Below are positions 55,501 through 64,000 of a stretch of DNA of 64,000 nucleotides, piece after piece. Origin of the DNA: Pseudocercospora fijiensis CIRAD86 (taxonomy: Eukaryota > Ascomycota > Dothideomycetes > Mycosphaerellales > Mycosphaerellaceae). A program made the translations under genes and the position numbers. Below the pieces are notes generated by a model. It saw only the letters and a list, made by a program, of their open reading frames with translations. It searched no databases and was not told where the DNA came from. The first letter of the stretch is position 1, and each line of letters begins with the position of its first letter. The DNA lies in assembly GCF_000340215.1 (NCBI RefSeq), contig NW_006921537.1:434001-498000 (forward strand). The letters are read 5' to 3'.

Positions 55501-57341
55501 AGAACCTTATACGTAGGCATCGCGAAATCCTCCGGCTTACGTACCTTATATAGGATAGAGTCGTCGCTGCTAAAAGTATCGTATTTAATATCGTAGATAA
55601 GAGGTTCGCCCGCTATAGCCTACTCCTACGAACGGGCGTCTATGCTAAATTTCGGGTTCGCTAGGCCTTCTTCGTAATTCTATATCTATTATAGAGGATA
55701 GAGCTCGCCGGTCTTCTTATAGATTGCTTTAGGCGGTTCTCCGGCCGGGATATACTTCTAGTTAGTATACTTAATAGATCTATATATATTATCGGAGTCG
55801 ACGAGCGCGTTTTTATATAAGAGTAGGTCGAAATAATAAGGCTAGATAGACGTAAGGTATCGGCGCAATCCTTTAGGTAAGATACTTTAGCTATCGGACG
55901 TTTGCATCGTAGCGCGAGCGCCTAAAATAGCGTTCTTCCGGGCGTCTATAGGCTTGTCTTCGTCGGCGTCGAAGTTATACTTATCGACGAAGTTCTTTAA
56001 ATCTACCTGCTTATAGTAGTTGCAGATATCGAGCCCTAGCTCCTTATTGCGGCCTTTGAATTTTCTCTTATACTACTTTGCTTGCTTAGTCTAAGCCTTC
56101 TTAACCTAGTTAAGGCGGGCGGCCTTCTAGTCGTCGGTCTTAGTTTTAATCTATAGAGCCTTAACGGGTAGCTTTACCTTCTAACCCTCTTCTTTAGCCT
56201 ACTTGCGATAGACTAAGGCTTTATAGTTAATTGCGCCCTCCTTTATAAGCTTTTCTTCTAGAACGTCGAGTTTTTCCCTACCGAAACAGTTATAGGTCTT
56301 ATAGAATAGCTCGGCGGACTTATCCTAATTATACTATTAGGTATCGTAGAGGTAGGCTCCTTAGGCGCCGATTAAGTCCTAGAATTGTCTAGTAAGAGTA
56401 TACTCGCTCCTCTGTACGCTAAAGGCTATCTAGCGCGATACGTAGGCCGGGGCGTTAGGTAAGAAGGGCTCTACGCCGTATAGCCTCTTATTTATAGCGA
56501 TTTCGTAGAGAAGCGAGCTATTACGGCCGACTATATTGTTTAGGGTGCGCGCTATCGCTATCGGAACATCTAAAATAGCGTTAAGAGGTAGGCCGGCTCT
56601 ATCGATATAGGGAAACATATCGGAGAAGTTAGGCTTTATATCTAGGTAGGGAATTCTTAGAAGTTCGCCTTTTCCTAGTAGTAGTACGGCGTTCTTTATT
56701 TTCTCGTCCCTCTTCTTTTTACGCGCTCGCTTAGTAGCTTCTTTTTTATCGACGACTTCGTCGACCTCTTTATTAGCGTAGTTATCGTCTTTAATCGACT
56801 AAACGACGTCTTCTATCGGATCGCCGACGTCTACGTCGTCTTCGCTAGTATAATTATCGTCTTTAGTCGACTAAACGACTTCCTCTATTAGGTCGCTAAC
56901 GTCTTAGGGCGTACTAGTAGACTTAGACTTGCTTCCTACGTCCGCGTAGATATCCTACTCTTACTTCCTAGCCTTTGCGGGCTGTTCTTATTCCTTAGTA
57001 TTTCCGGTTATAGACTATCGTTATTCTCTATTCTTAGTACTAGGCTGTTCTTCTTTATCCTTCTTAGTAATAGGCTACTGTTTTTTACTATTTTTAGTAA
57101 TAGGCTACTATTCTTTACTATTTTTAGCAATAGGCTACTATTCTTTATCCTCCTTAGCAATAGGCTACTATTCTTTACTATTTTTAGCAATAGGCTGCTA
57201 TTCTTTATCTTCCTTAGTAATAGGCTGCTATTCTTTACTATTTTTAGTAATAGGCTACTATTCTTTATCTTCCTTAGTAATAGGCTACTATTTTTTATCT
57301 TCTTTAGCAATAGGCTGCTATTCTTTACTATTAGTAGACAT
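52569..57341 (-). pseudogene. Giant unrecognised frame (about 1,590 codons) between gypsy integrase and 3' LTR
   Basis: From ATG at 57341 I followed one frame to TAA at 52569-52571 without a shift; it may run on to about 52440. The only interruptions are TAG/TAA codons, which RIP makes from Trp, Gln or Arg codons. The N-terminus is a tandem 10-residue repeat. Next comes an acidic region with an internal duplication (D-D-N-Y...D-V/D-D) and a basic cluster K-R-A-R-K-K-K-R (about residues 205-212). A long globular part rich in Tyr, Leu, Lys and former Trp follows. In the middle lie a Lys/Ala-rich coiled-coil-like stretch and a repeated S-K-A-S-S-K-x-K-L-A-R-K-A-K block; the C-terminal third is acidic and helical. 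It has no long hydrophobic segment, so it is not an obvious envelope protein. I recognise no domain. By position it is an accessory frame of the element, although capture or a separate nested element is possible. Confidence 0.6.
57012..57341 (-). repeat. 30-bp tandem repeat coding a 10-residue unit at the N-terminus of the giant frame
   Basis: About ten copies of a 30-bp unit read, in the giant frame, as K-E-[Q]-Q-P-I-A/T-K-E/N-D/S. Two variants alternate (AAAGAAGAT- and AAAAATAGT-type ends). The TAG codons in each unit lie where Gln would stand. Confidence 0.8.
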
Positions 57342-58000
57342 AGGACGCGGCTGTCCTTGTCCTTTACTAGGGTTGTCGTCGTCGCGCGGCGACGGTAATA
57401 TATCGAATATACCGCTCTACTTACGCTAGCGTAGAAGGTTAGGATCGCTTGCTATAGATAGCGCAGTAAGCCGGTAGGGCGTAGTCGATATCGAGTATAG
57501 ATATTACTAAGATACTTATAGTAGCAACGGCACACTACCGACTTGTAGTATATTATTATATATATAGTAATTGTTACGCGAAGGCGGACGGAAAAAGGTT
57601 ACTTCGCGGTAGGGTCCGAGCTTCTACGCGCTTTTACGCGACTAACGGTAGCGTATATACGCGAACCTTAAAGCAAACTTTCGAAGTAAAGCGATAAGCG
57701 AGGAAAACGACTTCTAGAATTTATAGGTTTCGTATAAGATAGCCCGGAAGTCTACGTCTATCGGTGTTCGAAACCTATATCTAAATCTATAGAGGTAATA
57801 CTAGCGGAAACACTATTAAATTTCCTCTATAGGAGGGAAAACCTATAGCCGGGGGTTAAGGTACCGATTCGCCGTAATAAGCGGGAATTGTAGCGTCGTA
57901 AACAAAGATAGCAGAATTCTTCGATAGGCTCCTACCTAGGTATTTAGAGGCGCGGGGGTGTCGCGCTATCGCTAAATTTCATCCTTAGTAAGACGTCGTA
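57342..58000. other. Region between the giant frame and gypsy pol
   Basis: RIP-altered DNA of about 0.6-1 kb without a coherent frame. It separates the pol 3' end from the giant frame and could hold its leader. Confidence 0.4.
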
Positions 58001-58439
58001 TCGTCGGAATTAGAGTCCTCTCCTTTATATCCCTTACCTTCTAGTTAGATACGTTAGATAGACCTAGAGTTAGGCCTTCCCTTAGCGTACTACTAGCGGC
58101 TATATCGCGAATTATCTAGTAGCGATGTATATCGGAGCTAGTTAATTCCGGTCGCAGCGCTTTATTGCCTATAGTCGGGTTCTACTCGCTTAAGGTTGTA
58201 TTTAGTAGAGACGGATCGGTCTACTACTCCCTAGAGGGGCCGCCGATAGACTTATCGTCGCTTTCTTTAATATATACTAGTTTCTTCTACCCTCTTAGTA
58301 GCTAGCGTCGTATAGGCTATACCTATCTATTAACGTTCCCGTCGGTATCGCTATCGCTACTACTATCCTAGCTAGGTCGTATCGATCTCGCGGCGATATA
58401 TCTCGGCTCCCTCTACGTTATAGACGGCGTTATTTAATT

Positions 58440-60000
58440 TAGTTGTCTATCCGTAACCTGCGAGTCTTCGAATCTTTTAATTAGGTATTCGTTGCCTTCT
58501 CGCATTTCGTCTTCTCTAACCTATTTATTTATTATTAGTTACTCGTCCTTCTACTTTACTAGATATTTAGTCTTTCCCCTTAAGCTACGTTTAGCTAAAA
58601 CGCGTTTAGGAGTTATTATAGGTTGTTTAGACTATAGGTCTATTAGGGCTAGAACGCGGGGATAAGGTCTCGAGAAGGGGTCCTTCGCTAGATTTAGTAT
58701 AGGCTCGAGCTACGCGATCGATATTACCGGGTAGAACTTAACTAATTTAGGCAGCTCTAATTTATAGGCCAATTTGCCTATCCTTCTCTTAATCTTAAAA
58801 GGGCCTATAGCCTAATTGCTATATTTGCGATAGCTCTAACTATATACGCGATATCCGTAATATAGCCTAAGTATAGTATAGTCTCCCGGCTCGAAGAATA
58901 TATACTAATACTTAGCGTCGTAGCGGTGCTTTATATCTACTACTACGAAAGCTATAAATTCCTCGGCTACGTCCCGAAATTGTTGTCGTAGCGCTACGTA
59001 ATCCTTTAGCTATAGTTCCCGGAGCCCGATAAAGGCGTCGGTATTTAAATCAAACCCGAAAAGCATTTTATCGGGCGAGACGCCGGTACTCGCATTCTTA
59101 ATACTCCTAAGATAGGATATAAGGGAGGGAAGGACGTCTGTCTACTATATATCTAGATTTGCCGTAACAAAATACCGTATAGCGATCTTAACGGTCTAAT
59201 TTGTGCGCTTAGACTAGCCGTCTATCTATAGGTAGTAAGCTATAGAGGCGAGGATTGATGCACCTAGTAGCTTCATTATTATAGTAAAGAATTTAGATAG
59301 CTATTTAGGATCTCGATCGTAGATAAAGACTTTAGCGACTCGCTAAGATCGCTCTTAGATAGCCGTAAGGTACTAGGCTGCCTAGGTTTCTATAGTCTAC
59401 TAGTATTTACTAGGGAGGAGCAAAACCCGTTTAGACTTCTTATAGGTTACTATAAGGAGCGTATTAAAACCTTCGTTAGTAGGTAGGAGTCCTATAATCT
59501 AGTCTGCTATTTAGACGTCTATAGGAAGCCTATACTTCGCGTCTATCGGATTAAGTTGCCCGTAGGGCTTATATCGCGTTAGCTAATTCGTCTTGTATAT
59601 ATAGTACTAGTCGATATAGCGTTCTAAATGTCGGCGATAGTGCCGGATATAGAAACTCGCGTTAACGCGATCGAGGGTGCGCTAAAAACCCGCGTAATGC
59701 CGAAGGTTATAGGCTATCTTAAAGATCTCGTAAGTAAGGCTAAAAGGAATATATAGACGGGAATAATATAAGGTCGGGTTAATATAGTAAACTAAGCTAT
59801 CTTCCCGAAAAAATCTAATCCTATCTAGGTACTTTAGGTCTATCGGGACGTCGTCGGGTTTTTCGAGTATATACTATATACTACGTACGGCGGTGTCTTC
59901 CGAAGAGCGTAAAGAGGCTAGCTTCGGGAGATACGCTAGAGGCTAATCCGGGTAGACCGAAGGTGCCCTACCCGTCTCTAGGGCGGCTTTTACCTAGGTC
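58440..60000 (-). pseudogene. Integrase and chromodomain-like end of the second gypsy
   Basis: Minus-strand frame with S-T-G-V-S-P-D-K-M-L-F-G-F-D near 59090-59050, then F-F-E-P-G-D-Y, then I-G-P-F-K-I-K-R-R-I-G-K-L-A-Y-K-L-E-L-P near 58800. This is the C-terminal integrase domain of Ty3/gypsy. R-V-L-A-K-R-S-L-R-G-K-T-K-Y-L-V-K-stop-K near 58610-58550 fits a chromodomain. Confidence 0.8.
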
Positions 60001-60594
60001 TTAGAGTGTACCTTCTTCCGTCTAGCTTTACGGTCGCGCTTACGCCTCTGCCTCCTCTATACTTAGCGATTCGACATCTACTCGGGTTATACTGCTTAGT
60101 CCTAGGCATATACGACTTCGATAGACTTAAGGACTGCTAGTAATCTCCGCTACGGTCGGTCGTCTTAGTATACTTTCCTAAGTCTTACTTTAAACTCGTT
60201 AGAGAGGGACATTACCGTTTCTACGTAAAGAGTAGGTTCCTTTTAGATACTATAGAAAAAGGCAGGTATTTCGTCGCGACGGTAGTATTTCTATCTATTA
60301 GTTCGCGAAAAGAAACATTCGCTATAGTCGATCCTAGATAGGGAGAGGACATTTACTAGAGCCGAAGGCGGAAGAGTAGGGATATTTATTTTAAAATTTA
60401 GGAGGTTAAGGCTATATATACGCGTAGTAGCGGTAGACGTAGGGTCCGGCGATTAGCTCGAGATTTTTATATCGTACGCGCCGTTGCCTTCGAAGGTAGG
60501 CTTAAGGTCGTACGGCATTATTAATATTATAGGAATCTCGTCTAAGCCGCTAGCGTTAACGTCGTCCCGTTAGAGGGAGAGTACGCCTTATAAT

Positions 60595-60720
60595 CGGGAA
60601 AGTGCATCGAAGGCGATATAATTACGTCCTAGTCTATAGACAATTTCTAAGTTCGCGAATTAGGAAATATAGATAGCGGCCTAGATTATTCTCCGGTTTA
60701 ATCCGGCCGTAGATACTAGA
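60595..60720 (-). pseudogene. C-terminal RNase H fragment of the second gypsy
   Basis: Minus-strand frame A-G-L-N-R-R-I-I, Y-I-S-stop-F-A-N-L-E-I-V-Y-R-L-G-R-N-Y-I-A-F then D-A-L-S-R-L, the R-L-x-R-x-x-x-Y-L-S-Q-F...D-A-L-S-R-L block that ends gypsy RNase H. It is cut at the right by the sequence beginning CAGTGGTTCGG at 60726. Confidence 0.8.
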
Positions 60721-60725
60721 CCCCG

Positions 60726-60800
60726 CAGTGGTTCGGGTTAGTTTGGTTTGGTTTGCTAAGCCGAAACTCTAGTTTGGTTTGGGTTGGTTTGCCAAGCAAC
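60726..60800 (+). mobile_element. Possible hAT-type terminus (CAGTGGTTCGG)
   Basis: The gypsy frame stops and a new sequence starts with CAGTGGTTCGG followed by GTTTGGTTTGG repeats. CAGTG/CAGGG starts are typical of hAT elements, whose target duplications are 8 bp; here these would be AGACCCCG (60718-60725). I do not see the other terminus in the window, so this is tentative. Confidence 0.4.
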
Positions 60801-61214
60801 TATATAAGTAGCTGGTTCGAACCATATAATTTATCGGTTTTTAAGAAGTGTACGAATGTATACGTAGCTTCAAGCAAGCCCTTTATAAGACTCAGCAGTG
60901 TAGCCGGCAGCGTGGCCGGCATTTTTAGTCCTTAGTACTCATAGAATTTTCGAATCCTACTCAGGCTACGTAGTTGTATAAAGGTACTTATATGACCTTA
61001 AATCTATAGACAATTAGCTAAGGGCACTAACCAATCAAAAGCACACACACACACATACAAGGCATTATAGTTCAGTTCGGAAACTGCACTCCTTAGGTAT
61101 GAATTTCATCCTTTCGTTTACGGTTCAATTCCCTAACTGCTTAGCAGAATGTCTTTATCTAGATCTAGGCAGAACTCATCGATTTCCCTAGAAGTCCTCC
61201 TCCTTAAGAAGTTT
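60801..61214. other. RIP-altered DNA with a CA microsatellite
   Basis: No gene seen. An (AC)n run lies at about 61041-61055. A GCCGGC motif pair sits at 60903-60920, followed by a CCTTAGTACT sequence that recurs after the next motif cluster. Confidence 0.45.
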
Positions 61215-61690
61215 ATACACTTTCCTACCGAACCATTCGATAATATCAAGTACTAGGATAGCTCCTCCCTCGGTATCGGTACAGTATATAAAAGAGCTAT
61301 AAGGCAGCTCTATAGAACGTTCCACTAGTCACTCGCTATACTAAGGCCGAATGCTAGTTCGTTCCTTAGAACTCTTAGTTATTTAGGAGATATAAAGGGT
61401 AGGGCAGGTAGTGACTTCGTATTATATAAGGAGGTAGAGGCTGCTATAGAAGAGGCCTTTAACCTATAGAAGATAGTAAAAGATATAGAGGTAGCTACAG
61501 GTCTAGGTACCTAGTTGAATTTTCAGTAGGTAGAGTATAAGGATATTCAGAGGGAGTATTAGGTAGAGTTGCGAAGGCAGGTATATAATATGCTCTAGAA
61601 AACAGGGATAGTGCCTATAACTATAACTATTAGGCTCTTTAACCTTCCTTATTTTTCCCTATTTTCTTTTTATAAAAATCTAAACTAATA
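61215..61690 (+). pseudogene. RIP-stopped frame of about 155 codons, unidentified
   Basis: One plus-strand frame stays coherent from T-E-P-F-D-N to Y-K-N-L-N-TAA near 61688, with only TAG interruptions. It contains helix-like segments (E-V-E-A-A-I-E-E-A-F and Y-K-D-I-Q-R-E-Y). No family is recognised. Confidence 0.35.
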
Positions 61691-61879
61691 CAAATCAACC
61701 GGAATGTCTATCTTCTTTTAGTTCTTTAAAAAACCTAGCAGCGTAGCTAGTAGCGTAGCCGGCAGCGTAGCCGGCAGCATAGCCGGCCTTTTTACTCCTT
61801 AGTACTAACGGGATTTTGGGAGACTTCCATTCCGTACGGCTAATAAAGCATACTATACTATATATATATACTTAGAGAG

Positions 61880-62360
61880 TATTCAGAGCGCGGTATACAG
61901 CGCCGTATAATAGCGGCTCATTTCGCATATAGAAAAGCTTGTAGATAACACTACGAACATCCTTTCTACTAGAATATCTATCCTACCTAGTACCGTCTCG
62001 AATGTAGACATTCTAGCCTTTTAGAATCTAATCGAGTGCTTTGAAATCCTTGTCTATAATCGTTATACGCTTCGCGTAGATAGCTATAAGGTTGACCGCT
62101 AAAATAGTATTAGTATAGTCCGAAAAGAGGTAGAAGAGAAATATACATTCGAAGATACGAACTAGGTAGGCTTCTGCAGCCTCTTAAAGGGCGCCTATCG
62201 CGGAGGCTTAGAAGCGAAGGTCCGTTCTATAATCCTAGGCAATTTCGCGAATAAGTCGTTAGAAAGGAGTTTTGCGGATTAGGAGCTAAGAACTCTTCTA
62301 ATACTACCGAATCTTACGGAGGGCTACGGCTAAAGAAGGATTAGTAAAAAGACAGTAAGA
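61880..62360 (+). pseudogene. RIP-stopped frame of about 160 codons, unidentified
   Basis: A plus-strand frame reads through TAG codons from about 61915 (I-S-H-I-E-K-L-V-D-N-T-T-N-I-L) to the GCCGGC cluster at 62363. It looks like a helical protein with several K-x-x-E-E segments. It follows the frame at 61215-61690 at a short distance and could be part of the same former gene. Confidence 0.3.
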
Positions 62361-62362
62361 AT

Positions 62363-62408
62363 GCCGGCTACGCTACCGGCTACGCTGCCGGCTACGCTGC
62401 CGGCTACA
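62363..62408. repeat. Cluster of GCCGGC motifs (12-bp unit TAGCCGGCAGCG, inverted)
   Basis: Four units of GCCGGCTACGCT (one with ACCGGC). It is the reverse complement of the unit at 60903 and 61755-61788. Further clusters lie at 62991-63050 and 63221-63253. Confidence 0.75.
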
Positions 62409-62479
62409 AATAGGACTTACTTCCTAGGCGCTATCGACGCTTCGTACGATTGCTACTAGCAGCAGAAGCGCTAGTTATC

Positions 62480-62720
62480 GTCTTGCGTAGAGCCTTGCCC
62501 GCCGTTGTCTTACGCGGAGCCTTGCCCGCCGTTGTCTTACGCGGAGCCTTACTCGCGACGCCCTTTCTAGCACCGGAGCTAGCGGCAGTAGCAGCAGCTA
62601 TCTTGCGTTAATATACTATGCTCGTTCTACTATTTCCGATCTTGTTACGACCCGCAGAAGCAGCAGGTCCCTTCTTGCGAGGCGTCGTGACTTAGTTAAG
62701 TAGACTCGCTATTATAAAAG
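62480..62720 (-). pseudogene. Basic tail with triple G-K-A-P-R-K-T-T-A-type repeat
   Basis: On the minus strand a frame reads T-T-P-R-K-K-G-P-A-A-S-A-G-R-N-K and later V-A-S-K-A-P-R-K-T-T-A-G-K-A-P-R-K followed by a third, diverged copy (G-K-A-L-R-K-T). The 27-bp unit repeats three times at about 62487-62560. The motif resembles the G-G-K-A-P-R-K part of the histone H3 tail and linker-histone-like tails. One TAA interrupts it. It is not a histone gene: the fold domain is absent. Confidence 0.4.
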
Positions 62721-62924
62721 TCGTCGAATTGAGGAAAAAAGTGCGTTACGAAGGTATACGAAGGCGCGCGCGGAGCGAGGGTATTGCGGAGGTAGTAGAT
62801 ATAGAGCGTAGAGGTATAGGTATCGATGCGAAGGTTGAATATAGCGGTAGTGTCGCGGTGTCGCTAGGCAATAGAGTAAGCTTCGCGCAAGCCTATATTA
62901 TAGTAACGTTAGAGCAAGGAAAGA

Positions 62925-62975
62925 AGGCAGGCACGGCTAAAAAAGGCAGGCACGGCTAAAAAAGGCAGGTACGGT
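62925..62975. repeat. Short tandem repeat AAAAGGCAGGCACGGCTAA
   Basis: Three near-identical 19-bp copies of AAAAGGCAGG[C/T]ACGGCTA next to each other, just before a GCCGGC motif cluster. Confidence 0.8.
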
Positions 62976-63265
62976 AGACTTTGAAATATAGCCGGCATAT
63001 ATAGCCGGCATAGTAATAGGCGAAAGCCTCCTTTTAATGAATAGCCGGCGTGATAATAGTATCCTACTATAGTATAGATATTCTTTAGTAATGCCTTTAC
63101 TAGCTATAGTAATCTTATAAGTAACCTAGGCCTATTGCTAGTAAATATAAGAAATATCAGGTAGGCTATACTAAACAAGCTAGTTATTTAGCAGGAAAAG
63201 GCCTACTACCGTCTCTATATGCCGGCTACGAGTGCCGGCTACGAGTGCCGGCTATCGCTCTAAAT

Positions 63266-63985
63266 TCAACTCCGCCCTATCTCGGAGGCTAAGGTACCGA
63301 GCGGAAACCCTATAGCTTATATTCACTCGGTTGTCGCGGAGCGCTTATAGGTAAGGTATTAGAAAAGAGTATAAAAAGTACGAGAAGAGTATCCTAGGAT
63401 ATAGGTCGTAAGTGAATAAGAGTAGCACGCCTAGTTATTTATATAGTACGTTACTCTATACGACTAAGAGCCTATATTATCTCGTGCTTCGCTTGTAAGA
63501 CCTCGACTCTACTAATATACTATTATTCTCCTGCTCGGTCGCTGTCTCAAATCTTCTTCGAGTTGCCGGACTTAGTGCGCATCTGTAGCTATACAATAGC
63601 GCTACGTATTATAGAGAATCAACTCCGCCGTATCTCGAAGGCTAAGGTACCGAGCGGAAATCCTATAGCTTATATTCACTCGGTTGTCGCGGAGCGATTA
63701 CAGGTAAGGTATTAGAAAAGAGTATAAAAAGTACGACAAGAGTATCCTAGGATATAGGTCGTAAGTGAATAAGAGTAGTACGCCTAGTTATTTATATGGT
63801 ACGTTACTCTATACGACTAAGAGCCTATATTATCTTATGCTTCGCTTATAAGACCTCGACTCTACTAGTATACTATCGATCTCCTCCTCGGTCGCTAATA
63901 CGCTGTCTCAATTCTTCTTCGAGTTGCCGGACTTAGTGCGTATCTGTAGCTATGTAATAGCGCTACGCATTATAGAGAATTTCTC
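63266..63985. repeat. Tandem duplication with a period of about 353 bp
   Basis: TCAACTCCGCC starts a block at 63266 that begins again at 63619 with few differences. The second copy carries a small insertion (CTAATACG) near 63896. Both end with TATAGAGAA. The array may continue beyond the window. No frame is supported. Confidence 0.88.
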
Positions 63986-64000
63986 GTTGAAGTTTCTCTC

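Larger units (their letters stand above)
52280..60725 (-). mobile_element. Second chromovirus-type gypsy with a giant extra frame; 5' part missing
   Basis: A minus-strand Ty3/gypsy element. From 3' to 5' it has an LTR (52280-52413), a polypurine tract, a frame of about 1,600 codons, a non-coding gap, a chromodomain-like end, integrase, and the C-terminal part of RNase H, which stops at about 60720. Reverse transcriptase, protease and gag are not present; a hAT-like terminus begins at 60726, so they may lie beyond the window. Only one LTR is visible. RIP-type stops occur throughout. Confidence 0.78.

Noticed and set aside
57008..57310. Frame coding S-S-L-L-L-K repeats
   Set aside because: It is an off-frame reading of the 30-bp tandem repeat. 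The giant frame through the same DNA continues for 4.8 kb; this one does not.
1..60700. TAG/TAA as sense codons (alternative genetic code), since long frames are open except for them
   Set aside because: Host genes in the same window (Wee1, fasciclin, transporter, kinase) use TGG for Trp, CAG/CAA for Gln and normal stops. The TAG/TAA codons are confined to repeats and coincide with CA/TG depletion, so RIP explains them.
62729..62959. 76-codon plus-strand frame next to the basic-tail frame
   Set aside because: Its start is TTG/ATG-poor and it lies in RIP-altered DNA. The minus strand of the same segment continues the frame of the basic tail equally well. Neither can be preferred for this part.

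Overview
The window is a nuclear stretch of a filamentous ascomycete. Introns are short (49-103 bp) with GT..AG ends and CTRAY-like branch sites, and the recognisable genes are typical of Pezizomycotina: Wee1, a FAS1/GPI protein, a Dal5-type transporter and a lineage-expanded kinase. Large blocks of transposon DNA carry C-to-T and G-to-A transitions that look like repeat-induced point mutation (RIP). A Dothideomycete is a reasonable guess but is not proven from sequence alone.

Three GC-balanced gene islands alternate with RIP-mutated repeats. Island 1, 14366-18605, holds a four-exon kinase-like gene (+) and the 3' half of an MFS transporter (-). Island 2, 23976 to about 34200, holds the 5' half of the same transporter, a short cupin, a two-domain fasciclin, a small hypothetical gene and the Wee1 kinase. 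Island 3, about 41900-44266, holds a 104-residue hypothetical gene and a convergent SRPBCC-like gene. Repeats fill the rest: a LINE (1 to about 6150), a complete Ty1/copia element with LTRs and target duplication (7563-14365), a second copia inside the transporter (18606-23975), a second LINE (about 34240-39250), a 12-bp satellite with roughly 0.5-kb higher-order units (about 39905-41800), and a nested pile from 44267 to the right edge.

The transporter gene was hit twice. A copia (TSD CCAAC) split it by 5.4 kb, and a 171-bp LTR-PBS-LTR scar (TSD CTCGA) lies in its signature motif. Removing both insertions with one TSD copy each leaves five exons totalling 1509 bp, an open frame of 502 codons. 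Exon sequence right next to the insertions shows no RIP.

In the right-hand pile, a copia of the same family as the one in the transporter was invaded by two gypsy elements of opposite orientation. Their target duplications are now crossed (TTAAA/ATACT and TTTAA/AGTAT), so a 309-bp piece between them was inverted by recombination. Next to it lies a different chromovirus-type gypsy with a single uninterrupted frame of about 1,600 codons between its integrase and its 3' LTR. Only TAG/TAA codons of RIP type break this frame, and I do not recognise its product. This is the most unusual object in the window. At the right end a hAT-like terminus (CAGTG) opens a region with clustered TAGCCGGCA motifs, RIP-damaged small frames and a tandem duplication of about 353 bp.

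RIP here appears context dependent: TCA/CCA and their complements TGA/TGG are depleted, while ACA/GCA remain. That explains why former Trp and Gln codons are now TAG throughout the repeats.
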